A DNA stretch of 64,000 nucleotides from Anagrus nilaparvatae (lineage: Eukaryota > Arthropoda > Insecta > Hymenoptera > Mymaridae), in contig JAKSXM010000007.1 in assembly GCA_022575985.1 (NCBI GenBank), positions 37,450,501-37,514,500 on the forward strand, read 5' to 3'. This document shows, piece after piece, positions 42,475 through 54,456 of the stretch. The stretch's first letter is position 1; every line of letters starts with the position of its first letter. The position numbers were made by a program, and so were the translations under genes. The notes below the pieces were generated by a model. That model was not told where the DNA came from. It did no database searches and saw only the letters and a list, made by a program, of their open reading frames with translations.

Positions 42475-44154
42475 TCTGGCATCCCGAAGTAAAAAAAAAA
42501 AGAAAAAGTGAAATTTTTAACAAACAAATACATAAGTTACATGTGAAGTTTTCGCAAAATCACAGTTTAAAAATTAACAGTTAAAAGTTATGTTCAACAC
42601 GCGGCGTGCATCATAGCCGGCGTGTTTCATCAGTAAATTTGTGAAAATTCAAAAAACCTTTTTTTCTTCAATGTTTGGCCGTTTTAAAACGTGCCCCTCA
42701 TTAAAACTGTGAAAATTCTTTTTTTAAAAAGTGAAACTAAAAACACGTTTTTCAAAAAAGGGTTATCAGTTATACTTTATTGTGTACGACACCATGTGCC
42801 TTTTTTAGTGTAAAAAACAAATATACAAAAGCACATGGACATCAGTAATCGAAATTGGAGCAGCAAGTTGCATAATAGAAAAGACAAAAATAATTAAGAA
42901 GAACATCAAATCAATTCAAAAAATTCTCAAGTTTACATAAAAAAAAAAAAAAAATACTTTCAAGGCTGTAATCAAAATTTTTTCAAAATTAAAAAAATCA
43001 GAAATTTTTTCAACAAATACACATCAAAATTTTTTTTCTTCCAAGACAACTATCAAAATTTTTTAAATCAAGATTTTTTTTTTTTTTCAAAATTTTTAAA
43101 TTTTTTTATGGAGGGAGAACATAAAAGAAAGGAAGGCGTCCATTTTGCTTCAACATCAGATTTTCATCATTGCGCAGGCGCGCCACATTTATCATCATAT
43201 CTCAAAATCTAACCAAAGAAGGAAGTATTTCAGTGGCGTCCATCTTTTTTATCACGTTTCTTCTTCATAAATTGTTTTACATCACCGCGCAGGTGCGCAT
43301 ACACGCTGCTAACTTGTTATTCAACTCCAATTTTCCAGCAGACGACAACATAACTCAAAAAATTTCTTTCTCAACAAAGTTATGTATATTTGTTTATTTT
43401 TTTTTGACAAAGTAAATTTATTTATTTTTTTTTAAATTTTAATCTCAATTGAATCATTAAAAATTTTTTCACAAATCTTTAAATAAAATCATTAAATTTT
43501 TTTTTTTTTTCTTCTTTACAATTAAAACTGTGTACAAATAATAAATTTTTGTGCACAATTATTATTGTATAATATATTTACAAAATTATTAACATAATTT
43601 CTTTCAGTAATCATATTTTACTTTGTCAAAAAATTCACCATTTTATTGTATTGTTATTTTACAAGTTGGGGCCGACTTCTGACATTTTATTTTTATAATT
43701 TTAACAAAATAAAATTTTTTTTTTTTTTTTCAATTTATTTTTTTTATGTTCAATTCATATAAAAATCATTAACTTAATATCAAATCAAAATTTTAAAACT
43801 TGTAGTCTAACCTCATTGCCTAATTTCTTTGTACAGTCACGTTTAACAAACAATAATTTATTTTTTACAAAATACTAAAATTATTTGATGTTACCTAGGT
43901 TCAACTTACTTTGGAGCATTGGTGATTGGTGAAGCAGCCCTGTCAGTTGTTTGCAGCCTTAAGTACACATCAATTGGCTTCCAGATTTTGTCATCATTTC
44001 ATTATCCAGCTGTTGGGCTTTGCTGTTGGCATCTTTTTGTTACCAAAAGGTTTTCTTTTTTTTAATTTTTTTTGAGAATTGCATAGAATCAACAAGCATT
44101 AAAATTAAAATTTGTTTTCAATTGCTTGTATCCTATGCTATCCAACAACGAATG
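42475..44154 (+). other. BEL-2 leader attached to LTR-a
   Basis: AT-rich noncoding leader with a primer-binding site at its start. Landmarks such as CGCGGCGTGCATCATAGCCGGCGTG (about 42601), GTGTACGACACCATGTGCC and CCGACTTCTGACATT recur in reverse complement in the leader attached to LTR-c. That shows a shared origin with substantial divergence. It ends abruptly against LTR-b. Confidence 0.75.
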
Positions 44155-44353
44155 TGTTGACGCAGAGGTTATTTTATAACTTTAAATGAATTAAACACAA
44201 TTATATTTTTGAAATATAGTTTTTATTATTATATTTCTGTGTTCATGTCTTGCGAGCATGAACGTGTACGACGTACTGAAAGGGACGCCGTTGTACAAGT
44301 TGGGGGGTTGACGCGCGCGCTGCTATTTACATATTTACACACAATTTATAACA
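44155..44353 (-). repeat. BEL-2 LTR-b (3' LTR of the minus-strand pol)
   Basis: Minus-strand LTR directly downstream of the polypurine tract GGATGGGTGGAA (44365-44354 in minus reading). That identifies it as the 3' LTR of the pol at 44748-48002. Confidence 0.88.
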
Positions 44354-44747
44354 TTCCACCCATCCATTTTATGAAATAAAATGAACAGGTGGATGCTATC
44401 AAAAAAATTAAAAAAAAATGAAAAGTGAAGTTATACATTTGAAAAAAAATTTAATAATTTTTGAAGAGTAATTTTAAATTCATTAGCGCTAATAAAATTT
44501 TGAGAACGAATATTTACACACACTCACACACTTTTTACAATTATTTGATAATATATATTTTTTTTGACAATATAATTTTGAACATTTTATGTTTTTTTTT
44601 TGTACATTTTTTTGTTTTTTTTGTTTTTTAATTTTAATTTGATAATACAATAAATAAATAAATAAATAAATAAATAAATACAATACAATACATAAATAAT
44701 TACTTTTGACTATATACAATTTATACAATTTACATAATTTTAATCTT
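44354..44747 (-). other. BEL-2 3' noncoding region with polypurine tract and AAAT microsatellite
   Basis: AT-rich stretch between the pol stop and LTR-b. An (AAAT)n run lies near 44650-44681. The polypurine tract abuts the LTR. Confidence 0.6.
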
Positions 44748-47700
44748 TTAGTCTGATTCATTGTCTAAAGATTCCAATAAAATCAATTTATGAATAGGTC
44801 TAGTTATCATTGTAGCACTGGTTTTTAGATCCACAATCCTTGTCAAGTTGTCAGATCCTTTGTACACTTTTACCACTCGTGCTAGTGGCCACTTTGCTGG
44901 TGGCATCGTTTCGTCAGTAATTAAGACAATATCATTTACAATTACGTCTCGCTGTGCCAATTTCCACTTCTGTCTTGCTTGTAAGGATTGCAAATAATCA
45001 CAGGACCAGCGTTTCCACCAATCCTGTGTCATCTGCTGTATCAATTTGTATCGTTGTGTTGGAGGTATTTTTTGGTCCAAGTAAGTTGTTTCAGGTATTA
45101 AATAAGATTGTGACTGATTTAATAACAATGAGGGTGACAAAAATAGGTCTGTGGGGTCCTCTGTTAAGGGCAACAAGGGACGTGAGTTGAGGCAACACTC
45201 TACCTGTTTCAAAAAGGTGTAAAATTCCTCAAAAGTGTACTTAGTGTTTCCAAGGACTCTAAAAATGTGGTGTTTAATAGATTTCACCGCAGCCTCCCAG
45301 ATTCCGACAAAATGTGGTGCACCAGGAGGGTTAAATTCCCAGGCAGTGCCTTCGTCAGCTAAGAGTCCAACAAGTTTTTGCATGTAGGATGAATACTCTA
45401 CATACATTTCCTTGAGGATTCTGTCAGCGCCCACGAAGGTAGGGCCTCGGTCACTCACCAAACGGGTACAAGCTCCACGAGTTGACGTAAACCTACGAAA
45501 AGCAGCGATGAAACTTTGACTATCATAGCCTGAAACTAATTCAATATTGACAGCTTTTGTAGCCATACAGACGAACACAACGACATAACCTTTGAAAGAC
45601 TTAGCGCCTCTACCTTTATGAGTAAGAACACTAAAGGGGCCTGCATAGTCCACGCCACTAATTCTGAATGGTTTATCAGGTTTTGTGACTCTATAAAATG
45701 GTAAATTTCCCATTTTCTGAATCTCACGAGAAGAATTGTAGCGAATGCAAGAATGACATCTTTTTATTTGAGCTTTAACTAGATATTTACATTTTGTTAT
45801 TTTGTACATTGAACTAACCGCAGATAGCGTTTGTTTAATAGTTCCATGTTTTGTTTCTAAATGAAAAAGTTCTACAAGTAATTGTGAAAGTTTACATTTA
45901 AATGGCAAAATTAGAGGATGTTTTTCCTCTTGCGACAAATTTGAATTTTCAACCCTACCACCCACTCTCAATAGATTGTCTTGTAAAAAGGGGTTGAAAG
46001 AATTTAATGATGACTGTTTAAATACTTCAGTTGAATTTTTAAGATAATGAATTTCAGGTTTATAATAAGCTTTTTGAACCAAATACACCCATGTTAATCT
46101 CGATCTATTTATTTCCTCTACTGAGGGAGAATAAACAATTGAAAAATCATATTGTAAATGAAACCATTTGCTAGAAAATAATTCAGACTTATTTAAAAAC
46201 TTTTTTGATTTGGGAGATATTTTATGAACAAATCTTAGTATATAAGCTGTGATTCTCAATAATTTTGGCAAGTCTGAATATTTTTCAAGCAGATTCCAGA
46301 TTTTGACTTTTTTTGATTTTTTCTTTCTACATGAAACATTTAAACTAGAACACAGTGCTGAAACCTCTTTGATTTTTAGAGCTTTACTGTTGCTCATTAT
46401 TGAGTTCGAATCTATAATGAGTTTATTTCCTTCCCACCACAAAGGGTGATTTATGAGTTCAGAAGGAGAAATTCCACGAGAAACACAATCAGCTGGGTTG
46501 TTCTGTGATCTGACGTGGTTCCAAAATGCCTGAGGTACAAGAAAATGTATATTGGAACATTTATTTGCAATGAAAGGGGGCCACTTTGAAGGGTGGTCAC
46601 TTAACCAATGCAACACGTCCGTTGAATCAGTAAACAAAAACAAATTATTAGGAGGCAATTTTAGAGCACGTAGTACTTTCACAGTTAACCGAGCTAATAG
46701 GGCAGCGGCACTAAGTTCTAATTTAGGAATTGTCAGTAGAGGTTTCATTGGAGCAACTTTTGACTTCGCTTGAATTAAATTTATTGATATTTTATCACCA
46801 TATATAACTTTTAAATAAACGCAAGCTCCATAAGCAATTTTAGAAGCGTCAGCAAAGCCTATTACTTCAAACTGAGCTTCAGGAACATAATTCAACCATC
46901 TACTAACTTTTAGATCATTTAGAAGTGGGATTTGAGTGTACCAACTTAAAAACTCTGATTTTAAATCATTATGCAATGAATCTTCCCAATCAAGCTTGGC
47001 AAGCCAGAGCTTTTGAATGAAAGCTTTCGCAGTTATAACAACAGGTGCTAACCAGCCTAAGGGATCATACAGTTTTGCTATTGATGATAGCACTTTTCTC
47101 TTGGTTATTTTGCCATCTAATTTATCAATTGTGATAGTAAACGAGAAATAATCTTCATCAGGGTACCAATTTAAACCAAGTAAGCCAAAACATGAGTCCA
47201 CTGACTCTGCAACTATTGAACGAGGAAAGTTCAACAATTGTATATCATTTGCAACCCACTTGTGTAACTTCATACCACCCATCTTGCAGATTCCTATCAA
47301 GTCTTTTTGTTTACTCAAGGCCTCTGATAATGAGTGTCCGCCTGATAGCGTATCATCCATATAAGTTTCCTCATTCAATACTTGCACAGCCAGAGGGTAT
47401 TTTGAACCCTCATCAATTGCAAGCTGTTTTAAAACTCTAATCGCTAAAAAGGGGCTGCTTACCATACCGTATGTAACAGTTTGTAACGAATATGCTATAA
47501 TTTCATCAGTTAGATTGTAACGCCAAAGAATTTGCTGAAATTTTTGGTCATCAGGATGAACCAGAATCTGTCTGAACATCTGCTCTATGTCAGAAACGAA
47601 CACGAACCTATACCTTCTCCAGCTTGTCAATAGCTCTGATAAATCTGGCAACAAGTTTGCCCCAGTATGCAAAATACTGTTAATGGACAACTTGTTGAAA

Positions 47701-48002
47701 TCTTCAGCAGAGCCATTGAAAACGGAGCAAAATTTAGGATTTTCAGGGTTTATGCTATGTTTTTTAACGAAGCCATGGTGTGGCAAAAAATAACATTTAG
47801 TCAGATCAACAAATTTTGATACCTTCATATGTCCAGTATCCTCATAATCTTTCATGAATTTTATGTAGGCTTTTTGAAAAATTGAATCTTTCGAAAAACG
47901 AGCTTCAGTCCTGGATAAAACATTTTTGGCTATATTGAACGAGCCAGTGAATTTTAAATCATGGGGATTTACAACTGCTGAGCGGAATTCTGAACCTACC
48001 AC
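44748..48002 (-). CDS. BEL-2 Pol: RT, RNase H and integrase, uninterrupted 1084 codons
   Basis: One open frame, read from 48002 to the stop at 44748. It enters just before RT (F-S-K-D-S-I-F), with C-S-V-F-N-G-S-A, F-V-S-D-I-E-Q-M-F-R and the catalytic E-T-Y-M-D-D. RNase H follows with G-F-A-D-A-S, P-K-L-E-L-S and F-T-D-S-T-D. Integrase has C-H-S-C-I-R-Y, G-V-D-Y-A-G-P, V-S-D-R-G-P-T-F and G-I-W-E-A-A, then the C-terminal P-P-A-K-W-P-L-A-R-V. All catalytic residues are present and there are no stops, so the sequence is young. It nevertheless lacks Gag and protease: at 48002 the sequence flips to a plus-strand gag fragment. The first residues are therefore junction sequence, not a natural start. 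Confidence 0.9.
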   Translation of the reverse strand: MVGSEFRSAVVNPHDLKFTGSFNIAKNVLSRTEARFSKDSIFQKAYIKFMKDYEDTGHMKVSKFVDLTKCYFLPHHGFVKKHSINPENPKFCSVFNGSAEDFNKLSINSILHTGANLLPDLSELLTSWRRYRFVFVSDIEQMFRQILVHPDDQKFQQILWRYNLTDEIIAYSLQTVTYGMVSSPFLAIRVLKQLAIDEGSKYPLAVQVLNEETYMDDTLSGGHSLSEALSKQKDLIGICKMGGMKLHKWVANDIQLLNFPRSIVAESVDSCFGLLGLNWYPDEDYFSFTITIDKLDGKITKRKVLSSIAKLYDPLGWLAPVVITAKAFIQKLWLAKLDWEDSLHNDLKSEFLSWYTQIPLLNDLKVSRWLNYVPEAQFEVIGFADASKIAYGACVYLKVIYGDKISINLIQAKSKVAPMKPLLTIPKLELSAAALLARLTVKVLRALKLPPNNLFLFTDSTDVLHWLSDHPSKWPPFIANKCSNIHFLVPQAFWNHVRSQNNPADCVSRGISPSELINHPLWWEGNKLIIDSNSIMSNSKALKIKEVSALCSSLNVSCRKKKSKKVKIWNLLEKYSDLPKLLRITAYILRFVHKISPKSKKFLNKSELFSSKWFHLQYDFSIVYSPSVEEINRSRLTWVYLVQKAYYKPEIHYLKNSTEVFKQSSLNSFNPFLQDNLLRVGGRVENSNLSQEEKHPLILPFKCKLSQLLVELFHLETKHGTIKQTLSAVSSMYKITKCKYLVKAQIKRCHSCIRYNSSREIQKMGNLPFYRVTKPDKPFRISGVDYAGPFSVLTHKGRGAKSFKGYVVVFVCMATKAVNIELVSGYDSQSFIAAFRRFTSTRGACTRLVSDRGPTFVGADRILKEMYVEYSSYMQKLVGLLADEGTAWEFNPPGAPHFVGIWEAAVKSIKHHIFRVLGNTKYTFEEFYTFLKQVECCLNSRPLLPLTEDPTDLFLSPSLLLNQSQSYLIPETTYLDQKIPPTQRYKLIQQMTQDWWKRWSCDYLQSLQARQKWKLAQRDVIVNDIVLITDETMPPAKWPLARVVKVYKGSDNLTRIVDLKTSATMITRPIHKLILLESLDNESD

Positions 48003-48252
48003 TTTCGCTATTTTTATACAATTCTTGGAAAATCAAATTAACATGATGGAATTAATTGAAAATTATAATGGTTCTTGCATGCTTAACAATCAATCTAAAC
48101 AAAAAAATCAAAATGTTTCAACTCAACCTGCAAAAGTTTTCCATGCTCAAGTAGAACAAAAGCCAAGTGGTGCTTCCAATAAAAATGAATGTTTAATTTG
48201 TAAAAATAACCACCATTTCAAATGGCGCAACCTGTATCAAATAACTACCTGA
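47999..48252 (+). pseudogene. BEL gag fragment (C-terminal, first zinc knuckle), inverted relative to pol
   Basis: The plus strand reads F-L-E-N-Q-I-N-M-M-E, then Q-P-A-K-V-F-H-A-Q-V and C-L-I-C-K-N-N-H-H. This matches the Gag segment of BEL-1 at about 34470-34690 (F-L-E-L-Q-I-S-I-M-E, V-P-A-K-V-F, C-I-I-C-K-K-D-H-H). It starts exactly where the minus-strand pol begins and ends after the first half of a zinc knuckle near 48225. A rearrangement joint is the simplest explanation. Confidence 0.8.
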
Positions 48253-51003
48253 TATTGTTTAAAAATGAATAATTGAAATTTTGCCAAAATTATATGTAAT
48301 TTTAAGCCACTTTTGTTTAGAAACAACTAAATTGGAAAAATGAAATTATGCTAAAATCATATGTAATCTTAGCCACTTTTGTTAAACAAATAAATTGAAA
48401 AAATGAAATTATGCTAAAATCATATGTAATTTTAGCCACTTTTGTTTATGAACAATTAAACATTTTGAATGACTAGGAATCATAACTGTAACTAAAACAA
48501 TTTGATGATATTACAATTTAAAATACTGCTGAATAAATATAGACATAAAAACTAAATTATGATTATGATACTTAATATTTAAAAAATTTTACAGCGTGAT
48601 AATCAATAAAATATAAGGAAATTTGCATGAGTGATATAACATTAGATTCAAAATTTTTGTTTGGAAATCTTGAACGTTGAAGGTAAAAAAAAATAAAAAC
48701 CCTGAAATGAGTTTTTTGATTCATTTAAAAGATGTGATATCACTCATTGTACAAAAAACCATCAAATTAAATTTCAGTAAAACTTATACTTGAATCAATT
48801 TAAAATAAAAAATCAAAATTAAAATGTTATATTCCATAAAATTAATTAAATATATTCTGCATAAAATTAAAAATTAATTTTTGAAATTATTTCAGAGTTT
48901 TATAATAACAATTGTTTGTTAATTTTATGTATACATGTACACAAAATTAATTTGATAAATATGAAAAATTCAATTGAAAAATAAAAATATAATTTATATG
49001 AAAAAATATAAAACTCTGTGATTGTCAAAATTAACTCTATTATGAAATAATATTTGAATGAGATGATAATAAATTAATAACAATAACACATGATATGATG
49101 AGATGAGACAATAATGAATAGTATTTTTCGACATGCAAAAATAATCAATTGAGTTTTTGAAAGATCTATTTAACCCTCTTACCACAAAAAATAAAAAATG
49201 TAAAAATATGAAACTACAAATTGTCAAATGAGGGTTATTAAAAATAAATTAATAAAACAATATTACCACACTTAATGATTTAAATGAATTTAGCTGCAAT
49301 ACTAATATAAAGATGAATTAACACTAAACAATAAAACCATGAACAGTAAATGATGAAATATGTTCCCAGGTTTGATGTTCGAAGCTGATAAACTTGAGAA
49401 TGACTTGTGTTGAAATTTGTATTTGGATTGAAGTTGATGATTGACAAAGCAGCTTCACCGTTGAATTGAATCCAAAGTACCTTGAGAACACATTAATAAC
49501 TTAATATATGACTTATAAATTTGGCCCAACATCAAATAATAAATCTCATTATGATTGTAAAACCTTTAAAAATTTAAGTTTTTTATTTGCATAAAAAACG
49601 CTCTAAAGTAAAACAATCAAATAAGACCCATTATTGACTTGAAACCTGTTAAACAAGACATTTAATTATAAAAAATGATACATTGCAATAAAATTTTGGA
49701 ATTGAAAATTTGACAAAAATGAAATACATGTATAAAAATATTTGTAAAAAAAATTTTCCAATTGAGATATGATTAATTAATTTTAATGTCAGAAGTCGGC
49801 CCCAACTTTTTAAAATTACAATACAATAAAAATATGATTTTTTGATAAAGTAAAGTGTAAAAATTTGATTTTAATTATTTTATACAATAATAATTGTGCA
49901 CAAAAATTTTATGCACAGTTTTAATTGTAAAAATGATAAAATTTTAAATAATTAAATTGCAATAAAAAATTCTGAAAAAAAAAATTAAATTTACTTTGTC
50001 AAAAAATAAACAAATAAATATACATAACTTATATATTTTTTTTTGTGTTGTGTTGTCGTCTGCAGGAAAAAATTTTGGAGTTGAAGATCATTTTTGATGA
50101 ACATGTGTGCGCGCCTGCGCTGAGATGAGAGAGATTGGTTGGAGAAGAACGAATAGAAAGAAAGATGGACGTCACTGAGTTACTTCCCCTCTTAAGTTGA
50201 TTTTTAAAAAATAACAGGAATCACGTGGCGCACCTGCGCAAAGATGAAAACAAAAACTATAACTGGTGATGATGATTGCGGGAGACAATTAAGATGGATG
50301 CCGTCTTTTCTTTTTTCTTCTTCCCCCTCCAAAAAAAAAAAAAAAAAAAAAAAAATTTTTTTTTTTAATGTTCTCTTGAGAAAAAAAAAATTTAAACAAA
50401 ATTTTTGAATTTTGATTCTTGAAAATTATCCTGCTTTTCAATTTTAATTTTTGAATTCCATGTGCTTTTGTTTTTATATGTTGTGGTGATGACGTTGATG
50501 CCGGTTATTAATAGTGTTCATTTTGAATAATAAAATTTATAACTTTTTTATTTTTATTTGTTGAGGCACTATTTTGCACATTTATTGTATAAACTTGAGA
50601 AAATTTTTATTCACTTTAATCGCCACACACATATAAAAAATGTTCGTGAAAAATAAAAAAAGGCACATGGCGTCGTACACGAAAAATATAGGTTTTGTTC
50701 ACGTCTTTTTTGAGAAAAAAATGTGTTCACACGTTCAGTTTTTGAAAATATGTCTGTGAAAATTTTGAAGTAATATTCTTCTGCTGCAAATTAACAATTA
50801 ACGAAGGGCCTACTATAAAGCGGCCAAACGTTTTTTGAAGAAAGAGAAAAAAAAAAGTTGTAGAATTTTCAAATCACTGGATTTAGCACGCCGGCTATGA
50901 TGCACGCCGCGTGTTTTTGTATATAACTTTTTAATTTTTGGCATTTAACTTTTTAATTTTTTACGAAAACTCCACTTTTTCTAATTTAAACCGGGATGCC
51001 AGA
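48253..51003 (-). other. Leader of the older BEL copy attached to LTR-c
   Basis: AT-rich noncoding sequence whose landmarks (GTCAGAAGTCGGCCCCAAC at 49789, GGCACATGGCGTCGTACACG at 50663, CACGCCGGCTATGATGCACGCCGCGTG at 50888) are reverse complements of the LTR-a leader. Near 48300-48430 a sequence around ATCATATGTAATTTTAGCCACTTTTGTT recurs three times. Near LTR-c the primer-binding site GGGATGCCAGA is visible in complement. No gene. Confidence 0.7.
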
Positions 51004-51205
51004 TGTTGACGCAGAGGTTATTATAAATAATTAAATAAATGAACACATTATTATTGTGAAATATATTTATTGATATATATCTCGTTTTCATGTCTTGTTA
51101 ACATGAAGGTGTACGACGTACTGAAGGGAAGGCCGTTATAAAAGTTGGGGGGTCTACGCGAGCGCCATCACGTTTACGATATGTATTAATATTCAATTTA
51201 CAACA
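51004..51205 (-). repeat. BEL-2 LTR-c (diverged, minus orientation)
   Basis: 202 bases with the same ends (TGTTGACGC...TTTACAACA in plus reading) and the same GTACGACGTACTGAA core as LTR-a and LTR-b, but with many differences throughout. It is much older than the LTR-a/LTR-b pair. Confidence 0.85.
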
Positions 51206-52018
51206 TTAGATCCAAAAAATTACAATAAACAAGGTTCTTAAAACTAGTACTTCCATGAAAATAAATTAGGTACTAAGTCCAAAAAGAAAAAAAAAATTGG
51301 TATTTTTTGTATTTTTTTGTGAAAAAAATTTTAGAAAAAAAATTTTCAGAAAATTAAGTATCCGATTCGAGATATCATTTGAAAACTATACTTTCAAATA
51401 TAAGTACTTTCATGGAAATAAATGAGCTATCACATCCAAATTAAAAAAAAAAAGGGGGGTTTGAGATTTTTTGATAAAAAAATGTTTGAAAAAAAAATTA
51501 GGTCTTAATTCGATAATAGTTTTGAAATATCACTAGTTACAATATTTTCAGATACTAGTACTTTCATAGAGTTAAATGAGGTATTACACCCAAAAAAAAA
51601 AAATATTGCATTTTTTTTTATTTTTCTATTTTTTTAATTTTGACAAAAAAAATTTTGAAAAAATTAAGTATCAGATCCAAAAAATAACAATAAACAAGGT
51701 TCTTAAAACTGGTACTTCCATGGAAATAAATTAAGTACTACGTCCAAAAAGAAAAAAAAAATTAGTATTTTTTGTATTTTTTTGTGAAAAAAATTTTAGA
51801 AAAAAAATTTTCAGAAAATTAAGTATCCGATTCGAGATATCATGTGAAAACCATACTTTCAAATATAAGTAGTTTCATGGAAATAAATGAGGAAATAAAT
51901 CCAAATCAAAAAAAAAAAAAAAGTACCTCGAGCTTTTTTGGTGAAAAAATTTTTGAAAAAAAAATTAGGTCTTAATTCCATAATATTTGTGAAATATCAC
52001 CGATTACATACATACGTA

Positions 52019-52086
<68 letters not shown>

Positions 52087-52190
52087 GACTTTTTTTAAAA
52101 ACAGGTTTTTTAGCTTCCTGGGGTCCCAAAACGTGCTTATATGCCAAAAAATAGAAAATCAAATTTTGCCCTAACACAATGGTTCCTCTT
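51206..52190. repeat. Array repeat, right part, about 465-bp higher-order period
   Basis: AGATCCAAAAAAT...ACAATAAACAAGG occurs at 51208 and again at 51673, 465 bases apart. Each period has three related subunits with GTACTT(T)C(C)ATGGAAATAAAT. The second period ends in an (AC)n microsatellite, followed by CAGGTTTTTTAGCTTCCTGGGG. Confidence 0.8.
52022..52081. repeat. (AC)n microsatellite
   Basis: An uninterrupted CA/AC run of 60 bases, preceded by short ACGT-type units. Confidence 0.98.
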
Positions 52191-52734
52191 TGAGGATCTT
52201 TTAATAATAATTAAATATTTTGTTTAATTAATTTATGAATGAAAATGCGAAATAAAATATTTAAAATACTGATAATGTTAAAAATTCAATTGTGAAATTT
52301 TAATTGTTAAGGCGCGATGATTTAAATTTGAAATAAACTTGAATCATTTCGACTAATTAATTTAATTTACTAAATTTTATAAAGTTAATTATAAAAATAA
52401 TTGTAATTTTATGGTAATAATTTTATGAAAATTTAATAAATGTAAAGGTTTGTGTTTTAGGTTCAATTTAATAAAAGCTTTTTAAAGCACAAAAATTTTT
52501 CTAAAAGTGGAGTTTCACTACATTCGCTCTATCCCTCAAAGAATTAGTCTATAAGGGTTTTTTAGGTCTTTGATCATGAATATTGAGATATTTTTTGTAA
52601 AAAATTGAGTCTTCATCCTAAAAATACTCAAATAAACCTCTAAAAGGATTGCGTTGATTGATCATAAGATTACTGATCATCTATATTTACTTAGATTTGT
52701 AAAATATAATAAAGTTTTTTTTTTTACATCAGTA
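52191..52734. other. AT-rich spacer
   Basis: Nothing could be supported here. Confidence 0.4.
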
Positions 52735-53390
52735 TGTATGTTTTTTGAAGAACTTGTTTAAAATATCTACTATATGGGTTTTTTGGGTCATAGAACTCAA
52801 AGTTCACCCTCAAATATGCCTTAAAATGCAATTCTGAAATCATTTTTGGATTTCGTGATCTAAAAAACCCATATAGAAATTAACTTGGAAAAGCAGTGCT
52901 TTTAAAGAGATACATGTTTTGGCGGTAAAAGGGGTGAACAGTGACGAATTAACCCTTAGAAAAACTATAAATTGCTATTTTGACATCATTTTATATTTTA
53001 AATTTGAAAAAAAGGTCCTCTTAAAGAATTACATGTTTTAGGGGAAAGCGGGGAAAATGACGATTTCACCCTTAGAAATGCCTTAAATTGCATTTCTGAC
53101 ATCATTTTCGGATTTTATGACCCAAGAAACTTTTATACGCATTTTCGGTTTGTGAAAAAGGAGCTTTTAAAAAATTACATATTTTAGGGAAAAAGGGGTT
53201 GAAAAAAGAGCAAATTCATCCCCGCAGATGGTTTCAATAGCAATTCTGATTTTATTTTTTTAATATTGTGAACCGAAAACCCAATATAGGCGAAAGGGGT
53301 GAAAAAAGCACAAAGGCACCTCCAGAAATGCTTTAAATTGCAATTTTTATATTCATTTTGAATTCTGCGACCCAAAACTTTCTTGGGAAT
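52735..53390. repeat. Degenerate tandem array
   Basis: A motif close to CTTAAATTGCAATTCTGACATCATTTTGGATTTTGTGACCCAAAA recurs near 52808, 52966, 53081, 53230 and 53331. It alternates with ...AAATTACATGTTTTAGGG... blocks. Spacing varies from about 100 to 155 bases, so the array is old. Open frames across it are chance. Confidence 0.55.
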
Positions 53391-54444
53391 CTATTTTAAT
53401 TAAATTTCATTGAATATTGATTGAGATGTTAAATATACTTCTATTCTTAGCCAAAAAAATAGTTTGGACAATTTTTTAAATATACAAACTTGTATACTGG
53501 CTAGGATATATTCCTAGGGATATATCGTAGGATATACACCTGTGTATATCTGGGTAAGGAATTATATTATGTATTGGTTTTAATGTCGTTGGATTTGTGG
53601 AAAACAAACAAAAGCCCTGATTTAGAGTTTTAAATTCAAAATGGGTTTAAAACTGAAAAATATCTTAAAATTAATAATTTTATAGCATAAAACCTAATTG
53701 CTACGATGAAACCTAGTGCAATCAAATAAAAAGAGTCACTTAAAAATATTGTTTTGCCTCTTTTCTTTGAAAGCAGCTTGCAGTGCAGTATTTTCATATT
53801 GGTTTTCTGAGCTAGTGAGCTTGGTTACTCTTCGATTCAATATCAGTTAAAATGTTATGGTTTCTAATCTTAGCCCTAATTTTTAAAGATAAAATTGAAT
53901 ATTGATTTAAACTCTTCTCAAAATTATTTAATAAAACTAACATAGAACAAATTTGGTTTATATTTTAACATTTTTAAGTAACTGGTTTTGTTTTACTTAC
54001 TTTAATATAAATATAGATTAGTATATAATTAAATATTAAAAGTATCATTTTATTACATAAAAAATATTAAATTTATTGTATCAAATTAATTACATGATAA
54101 AGTATATGTAATACTAAAGTGGAAATTGCATTTAAGAAGAAGATTTAATTTTTGTATAAAATAAATTATTAAATATTTCTATGTTCAAAACAAATAATGT
54201 ATTTATAATTTTTTAAACAGAAGTATAGTAATTTAATATACTTAACGAATAATAAAGAAAATATAATAAATAAATAATTTAATTTAATAATTTAATACTT
54301 AACAAATATTAAAGATAATATATAATAAATAACTTATTTCTTTTAAAAAAAGTTAATTTTTTAATTTAACATTTTAAAATAATAAAGAAAATGTAATCTT
54401 TTATAAATAATAAATTTAATGTAGGTTTTTTAATTAACGTAATG
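53391..54444. other. AT-rich spacer
   Basis: No gene or repeat structure could be supported up to the target duplication of LINE copy C. Confidence 0.4.
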
Positions 54445-54456
54445 TTTGTTGATTGG

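Larger units (their letters stand above)
42276..51205. mobile_element. Rearranged BEL/Pao composite (BEL-2) with inverted LTR pair
   Basis: Three related LTRs are present: LTR-a 42276-42474 reading plus, LTR-b 44155-44353 reading minus, and LTR-c 51004-51205 reading minus. LTR-a and LTR-b are both 199 bp and differ at one base that I can see. LTR-c is clearly diverged from them. Between a and b lies a plus-oriented leader; between b and c lie an intact minus-strand pol, a plus-strand gag scrap, and a minus-oriented old leader. The flanks (AGAT at 42272-42275 and 51208-51211) are the same point of the array repeat, so the whole block sits in one target. Confidence 0.8.

Noticed and set aside
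51938..52174. Open frame with a long Thr-His repeat
   Set aside because: Direct translation of the (AC)n microsatellite.
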